Of a stretch of DNA of 64,000 bases, positions 58,521 through 64,000 are shown in pieces. The DNA is taken from the NCBI GenBank assembly GCA_029207755.1, contig JARCOQ010000002.1, forward strand, positions 310,001-374,000, given 5' to 3'. Source of the DNA: Chamaea fasciata. Its lineage: Eukaryota; Chordata; Aves; Passeriformes; Sylviidae. The translations under genes were made by a program, and so were the position numbers. The notes beneath the pieces were generated by a model, which saw only the letters and a list, made by a program, of their open reading frames with translations, did no database searches and was not told the DNA's origin. Positions within the stretch are counted from its first letter, which is position 1. Each line of letters opens with the position of its first letter.

Positions 58521-58566
58521 GCAGTGCCTGCTGTCACTATGGCAACCTCTGCGAGGACGTGGGGTG

Positions 58567-58675
58567 GGGATGCTCTGTGGGATTGGGACGCTGTATGGGA
58601 TTGGGATGCCCTGTGGGGTGAGGGTGCTCTGTGGGGTGGGACGTTCTGTCGGATGAGGATGCTCAGCAGGGTGTG
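58567..58675 (+). repeat. Degenerate minisatellite of 18-19 bp units
   Basis: About six diverged copies of GGGATGCTCTGTGGGATT follow one another. Confidence 0.75.
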
Positions 58676-58849
58676 GTCACCCCGAGCCTGCTGCTCAGGG
58701 TCAGGCAATCCAATTAGAGCTGATGCAGCCAGGGGAAGGTTACGATTCTCCTCTTAATGGCTTTGGAATTGCCATCTGGAAACGCTCCTAAGCAAGCAGC
58801 TCATCCCGCGGGGCAGCGCCGTCTCCATTACCCTCTCGGAGGGACCATG

Positions 58850-59390
58850 TGCTGCTGTGGGCAGCCCGAGGGGCAGAACCGCGGAGGGTTGGAGCTTTCC
58901 CCGGGATGCATCCCGCAGGACGCGGCCGGTGCCCGTTAGTGGGAGCAGGGGACACCCGGGACATTGTTTTTCCCACCGCGGAGGAGGCGGGACGCGAACC
59001 CCCGGCCCCCCGGCCCCCGGCCCCGTCCCGCTCGCCGAGGCGACGGCGCGCCGCGATGGCTGCTGGGAGTGGTAGTTTCTCCGTGCCTGCCCTCGGGGCC
59101 CTTCCCGGCCGCGGGGACTACATTTCCCGTCCTGCCCCTGGAGGGGCCGGGTGAGGGAGGGCTCAGGGCGGGCCCGGGGAGGAGGAGGAGGAGGCGGCGG
59201 GGGCGGTCTCTCCCCGTTAATCGCCGCTGGCAGCGCCGGGCGCGGATAAAAACCGGCCCCGCGGGAGCCCGGAGGCGCCCCTCGCCCTCCTCCGCCTCTT
59301 CTTCGCTCCCGGGCGATGCGCGGTGCGGCGGCGGGCGTGGCGAAGTGAAGCAGCGGCGCCGTCTCCGTCTTCATCCTCCTCCTCGCAGCC
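58850..59390 (+). promoter_or_regulatory. PGM2L1: PGM2L1 CpG-island promoter and 5' UTR
   Basis: A dense CpG island carries two opposed ZNF143/STAF-like sites, TGCTGGGAGTGGTAGT at 59061-59076 (reverse) and ACTACATTTCCCGTCC at 59117-59132 (forward). A GGA/GGC repeat lies at 59178-59198 and a TATA-like GATAAAAA at 59245-59252. Transcription probably starts around 59275. The site pair is the clearest promoter signature in the window. Confidence 0.7.
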
Positions 59391-59501
59391 ATGGGCGACT
59401 GCGGAGCCCCCGAGGACGTGAACTCCAACGTGCTGGTGGCCCGCAGCACCGGCGACGCGCAGCTGGACAAGGCCGTGTGGCAGTGGCTGAGCTGGGACAA
59501 G
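59391..59501 (+). CDS. PGM2L1: PGM2L1 coding exon 1 (glucose-1,6-bisphosphate synthase), partial gene
   Basis: Thirty-seven codons from ATG (context GCAGCCATGG) to a GTGGGC donor, ending in phase 0. The peptide contains [18 protein letters not shown] and QWLSWDK. It matches the N-terminus of PGM2L1 (NSN-L-A---TGD-QLD-A--QWL-WDK) better than its paralogue PGM2. PGM2L1 makes glucose-1,6-bisphosphate from 1,3-bisphosphoglycerate and glucose 1-phosphate in the cytosol, and is strong in brain. The catalytic phosphoserine region and all other exons lie beyond the right edge. Its position next to KCNE3 fits vertebrate synteny and supports the name. Confidence 0.9.
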
Positions 59502-59664
59502 GTGGGCGGGCGGCGGCCGTTCCCCCCGGCACGCCCCGTGCGACATCGGCGACATTCCCCCCTCGCCCGCCCTGCCGCCCGGAACGCAGCCCTGCGCCGG
59601 CAGGTGCTCCAGCTGTTCCCGAGGGATCCCTCAGCTGGACGGGGGGGCGCGGCTGTGCCCGCCC

Positions 59665-60172
59665 GGAGCTCACCTGGGCGGGGTGGGGATGGATGGATGG
59701 TGCCATCCTGGCACCTGGAGCACGGCCCAGCGCTCACCTGGGCAGGGATGGGGATGGATGGATGGTGCTATCCTGGCACCTGGAGAACCGCAGGGATGGG
59801 GATGGATGGATGGTGCCATCCTGGCACTTGGAGCACCGCCCGGAGCTCACCTGGGCAGGGATGGATGGATGGATGGATGGATGGATGGATGGATGGATGG
59901 ATGGATGGATGGATGGATGGTGCCATCCTGGCACCTGGAGCACCACCTGGAGCACCGCCTGGAGCTCACCTGGGCAGGGATGGGGATGGATGGATGGATG
60001 GTGCTATCCTGGCACCTGGAGCACGGCCCAGCGCTCACCTGGGCGGGGATGGATGGATGGATGGTGCCATCCTGGCACCTGGAGCACTGCCCGGAGCTCA
60101 CCTGGGCGGGGATGGATGGATGGATGGATGGATGGATGGTGCCATCCTGGCACCTGGAGCACCCTGCCTGCC
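59665..60172 (+). repeat. Minisatellite with nested (GGAT)n, seven units
   Basis: The unit contains TGCCATCCTGGCACCTGGAG, then GCTCACCTGGGC, then a variable (GGAT)n run. The TGC(C/T)ATCCTGGCAC core starts at 59701, 59766, 59814, 59921, 60002, 60065 and 60140, so unit length varies from 48 to 107 bp, mainly through the (GGAT)n part (longest at about 59859-59920). Confidence 0.97.
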
Positions 60173-62881
60173 CCACCTGCTCCCTGCTTAGCACCCGGCT
60201 GGGGCCGGCAGCTGGCAGGAGGGATGGGTGGATCGGTGGCTCTTTTAAATGCGGCAGGAGTCTGTTTTCCTCAGCTGCCTGAATTTAACCCTTCCCCAGG
60301 AAAGAAACAGCCAGGTTCCAGCATTCCCCTTTTCTTTTCAGCACCAACACGGTGTCAAGAGCACTGCAGGCTTGGTTAATTTGGATCCAGCCACCCAAAC
60401 CCGTGATAACAGTGTGGTATTGGAGGGTATTTCGCTTGTCCTGTCGTTGAATGGGTTACGTTGGATTTTTGAGGGGTTTTTTTGCAGCTGGTTTGCCCAG
60501 GCATTGTGGCCTGTGCTTTAGAAAAAAAATACCTTGATGATGGGGGAGGATAAATTGCCAGTACACCAATGGTTTAGGCTTCTGACTGCTTCTTCCTTTA
60601 TTTTTTTTTAGGTTTCTCTCTCCTGAACTCCTTTTGCCTTTATTTTTGTAAACTAGGACCGTTGGTACTGTTTCCTCTTTCATGTCATTCTGTCAGGATC
60701 AAAGCAGGAGAGCTGCAGGCAAATGCCACCTGATGGCTCTGAGATGAGCTTTCTCCTGCCTGGAAATATGGTCTCTCCTCCCGTCTTTGCAGAAATTAAC
60801 AGGTGCCATCTGCACCTCCTGCACGCAGAACTGCTGCTGTGAAAATATCCGGGAATAGTGGCACGGGGGAGGGAAGGAGTGGAGAAAGGAAGTAGCATTC
60901 CTGATAGTACATTTGATAACCCAGGCTGGACTCCAGCAAATATTGTTTTCTAATAACGTCTTGTTAGCGTATTCAACAGCTTTTGTTGTTTTTTAAAGGA
61001 TTGTTTTGTCTTTCCTAAAAATGTGTGGAGTCAGAGAAATTCCACCGGGGGAGGGAAAAATATCCAGGTTAAAACTGGCAACAGTGAAATGTCCATTTCT
61101 AGAGCTCCTTCTCGGGCTGTAATTAACCAGTAAAATGCAAACTGCAGGGTCAGTGTGAGTGTACCTGTTTGCCCTTGCTTCCCTAGGTGACAAACATGAC
61201 CTTTCCTATAAAGGTGCTTGAACTTGGAGAATTCAGAACTGCTTGGGGAGGTTTCCAAGAGAGCTCCTGGGAAATCTGACAACCCAAAATCACCTGGAGG
61301 AGAAGGAGGAGGACTGGGGGCTGCTTGCTGGGGCCAGGGGTCATTCATGAAAGGTGTTAATAGACCAGGTGAAGGTGTTGTGGGAGGGGAGGGTGAGGAG
61401 AAACAGGGAAATACGGCATGAGCAGGGATTGTTGGTCCACTGCCCTCGTATTTCACCACAAACCAAGCAAGTGGGGCCTTCGCTGCTTATCAGACTTGAC
61501 CCCCCTTCCCACCCCCAGCTTCCTGAGCTGCAGGGATTTTTGTGGCCTCTGATCAAGGAAAAAAATCTATGCGCTCCATTCCCAGCTGTGGGAGGCTTTT
61601 GTCCTCCAACTTAATTGAAAATTGCTTGCTGTAATTAATTACCAGAGTTGTGCTCTGTGTCCTCTGTGGTTTGGGTGTTCGTGCTCACCTCGCCTAAAAC
61701 CCTGGGTGAGTGGAGGAAGCCTGCCTGTGGGATGAGTATCCTGCTTTCCTCCCCTTCTCACCAGCATCCTGCATCCTCATTTGTGCTCCTGGCATTCCCC
61801 CATCCTCTCTCCTCAGTTACTGCCTTGGCCTTTGAGCCAGGCTTGGAGGCACAAGGCAACGCCTTTTGTTTAATCCTCCTCGTTGGTAAAGTATGGGAAC
61901 AATTAGTCATTGTTCTCCACTTTCTCCCTTTAATTCCCTTTCATCCACTTCTTAATTTTCCTCTTGTGCTTCCACATCTGTCTCGAGTCTCCCGAGGGAG
62001 TCTGGCTTGTGTGGAAAGCTGCTTTGCCCTGTACACACACTGCTCCTGGCTGGGAGTACCTGGGAGAAGCTTTGGCTCTTAAAGGCACTGCTAGAACTTC
62101 ACATGGTGGAGGGGAAAACTGGAATTAATTATCCAGGAGCTGTTTGTGCAGGCCCCATTCATTGTGTCCTCCCTTGATTTTACTAATTCATGTGCTCAGT
62201 ATCATTGTCTCAGCGGTAGTGTGGAGAGATCTTCCTTGCTGTTGGGTGCTTTTGGAGTGTCCCTCGGTGTTCTTCTCATTTTTGTGGCTTTTGAGATGCT
62301 TTCCAAGAAGAAATGGGCTTGATAGTTTGAGACCAGTAACTTGCTCCAGTCATTTGACTTGCAGTATTTTTGCTTATTAAGACTTTCAAGTGAATTTTTA
62401 AGAAAAACATCGGGAAAATGAAGGCTACAGAAAAATTCACTGAAACTCAAACCAGCTTGAGACTTTTCCCCCTTCTTTAAGCTACACATGCCAAGACTGT
62501 GCAAAACAAAACAAAATTGCTGTGAGTAGTAAATTGCCAGTTATTTTTACAGGGTATTTGCTTTGAAACCTAACTCTGGTGGTAAGTACCGGTGATTACC
62601 ATGATTGGGTGTGAAAGATCCGTGAGAAATACTCAGTTAATGCCCTTGTCTTTAATTCTCCACTTGTTCTAAACCCCGATGAGCCACAAAAAAGTGCCAT
62701 TCTGCCGCAGCAGGCAACTGTGCAGTACACGGAAAGCTGAAAATTTCATGGAGAACGTTTGTTTTGTTTGTTTGTTTTGTTTAATAATACTTCAGACCTT
62801 TCTGAAGTTTGTTGCGGAGTCTCCTGCGTGTTATGACTCCAGAGTCCTGGTTCTGGCTGTGACTTCTTATAAACAGTTGTT

Positions 62882-62948
62882 TTATATATGGATGTATATA
62901 TATATGTGTGTGTGTGTATATATATATGTGTGTGTATGTATATATATT
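62882..62948. repeat. Compound TA/TG microsatellite
   Basis: Alternating (TA)n and (TG)n blocks in PGM2L1 intron 1 give an alternating purine-pyrimidine tract of about 65 bp. Confidence 0.95.
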
Positions 62949-64000
62949 AGTGTAATACCTTTAGAGGAAAAATAATTACAGCACTTTTATTATTCTGGTG
63001 TTTATGTGAGCACATAACAATGTTCAGTCTGTCGCCCACGCAGCAGCCTGTCTGTCTCTGTCCCAAATGTTTCTGATTTCCATTTCTTTGTGACAGGGAA
63101 GGCGAAGGACTGAGGACAAGGTTCTGACGGTCTCTTTTTCCTCCCAGCCTGGCAGTAATGCCAAGCCCTGCTCTCTGGGCTTGAGGTGGATGGATGTGGG
63201 GACAGGCTGCTTGGGATGGTGTGGGAAGGCATTGCCTGGACTCTGGTCCCTCTCCACTCCCCTCGTACCCATGGCAAGCCTCAAAGAGACTGGAAAATTA
63301 GGGATGCCGCAGAAATTTACATCTTGAAATGGCAGGGTAGCTGCCTGAGGGCACTGCCGTCTGTTGGTGGGTGCTGCTGGACTGGGAATTAGGTGAGGGC
63401 AGAGCTGCCACTCGGGGACAACCCAGGCCAGGGGTCCAGGGGGACCTGCAGGGGTTCCTTGTGGCAGTGCCAGCTCGCCCATCCCTAGCCCAAACGCCAG
63501 CCAGAGCCCTGTCCTCCCGTCCCTTTCCTGTCCCACCAGGGTGTGTTCAGGTCGCAGGAGCCTCTCCCGGGGCCACTGTCACCTTATCTGCTGCCTCCTT
63601 GTGCAGCTGGCCGGGGGCAGGAGCTTTTCCAGCAGGAGCTGGCGAGGTGGTGGCTGTTCCCTCCTGATTGTGGCCTTGGCCTGGCCTCTGTAGGCTGTGC
63701 TGTGTGCTCAACATTTACACGAGTGTGCTGTACAGGCACCATGGAGAACGTGGGGATGTATTAGCTAGGTGTCATTATGTGTATTGGGTTGGCATCATTT
63801 ATTTATATTATACACAATTATATTAGTCATAGATTTACTGTGTACATATATGTGTCTGTTAGAGAGGTACTGTGTATTTATTTTTACATATATTATGAAG
63901 TATTCCTCGTGTTTTAGGAGGGTGATCAAATGTCTGCTGTTTCCTATGGAAATTTTGGTGCTGATTGAATGGTTTGAAGGTGTGCATTTGTTTTTTTGGT

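Larger units (their letters stand above)
52481..58849. other. Spacer between KCNE3 and PGM2L1
   Basis: About 6.4 kb without a supported gene. It includes two CR1 copies, a 69-bp two-copy repeat at 54291-54428, a run of A at 54810-54820, and RFX-like sites near 56149 and 58533. Stretches such as 52500-54250 and 56900-58300 show nothing I can name. Confidence 0.7.
59502..64000 (+). other. PGM2L1: PGM2L1 intron 1 (start)
   Basis: At least 4.5 kb of intron. It opens with a minisatellite (59665-60172). The remainder is AT-rich, without a recognised exon or CR1 copy, apart from a TA/TG microsatellite at 62882-62948. Confidence 0.8.

Noticed and set aside
59665..60172. Regularly repeated units that look like a CRISPR array
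   Set aside because: Unit and spacer lengths vary, units are contiguous with (GGAT)n, and the genome is avian. It is a minisatellite.
58964..60379. Open frame of 471 codons through PGM2L1 exon 1 and the minisatellite
   Set aside because: It uses a different frame from the conserved PGM2L1 start and is kept open by the GGAT repeat.

Overview
The window is nuclear DNA from a bird. Split genes with GT-AG introns, CpG-island promoters, microsatellites and many CR1-type LINE 3' fragments in both orientations point to an avian genome. The gene set and order, CHRDL2 (+), POLD3 (-), LIPT2 (+), KCNE3 (+), PGM2L1 (+), match the vertebrate block known from human 11q13.4. All gene names come from my recognising the encoded proteins; no search was run. 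Nothing bacterial, no CRISPR array and no RNA gene was found.

Layout. Bases 1-8735: the 3' end of CHRDL2 (chordin-like 2), with the last three coding exons and a 3' UTR. Its last intron carries a retroviral-type LTR (about 7007-7460) with four 43-bp direct repeats. Bases 8736-20104: an 11-kb gene-free spacer with CR1 remnants, an orphan CpG island, GC-rich minisatellites and two AT-rich stretches that look like conserved regulatory DNA. Bases 20105-42137: POLD3 on the minus strand, complete in 12 coding exons (457 codons), ending in a PCNA-binding motif. Bases 42138-48000: its CpG-island promoter and a CR1-rich spacer up to LIPT2. Bases 48001-49277: LIPT2 in two exons (240 codons), with a CR1 copy in its intron. 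Bases about 50400-52480: KCNE3, with one coding exon (103 codons) and a probable untranslated first exon. Bases 52481-58850: spacer. Bases 58850-64000: the CpG-island promoter and first coding exon of PGM2L1, followed by the start of its long first intron, which opens with a GGAT-rich minisatellite.

The genes do not form one pathway. CHRDL2 is a secreted BMP antagonist, POLD3 a DNA polymerase delta subunit, LIPT2 starts mitochondrial protein lipoylation, KCNE3 is a potassium-channel beta subunit and PGM2L1 makes glucose-1,6-bisphosphate. Their neighbourhood is ancestral vertebrate synteny.

No clearly new biological system is visible. The most interesting signals are the LTR with its CCAAT-box array and same-strand poly(A) signal inside CHRDL2, the E-box and antisense-splice-donor minisatellite just inside PGM2L1, three related PIP-like motifs in POLD3, a roughly 290-bp homopurine tract beside POLD3 exon 1, and several possible regulatory elements in the spacers.
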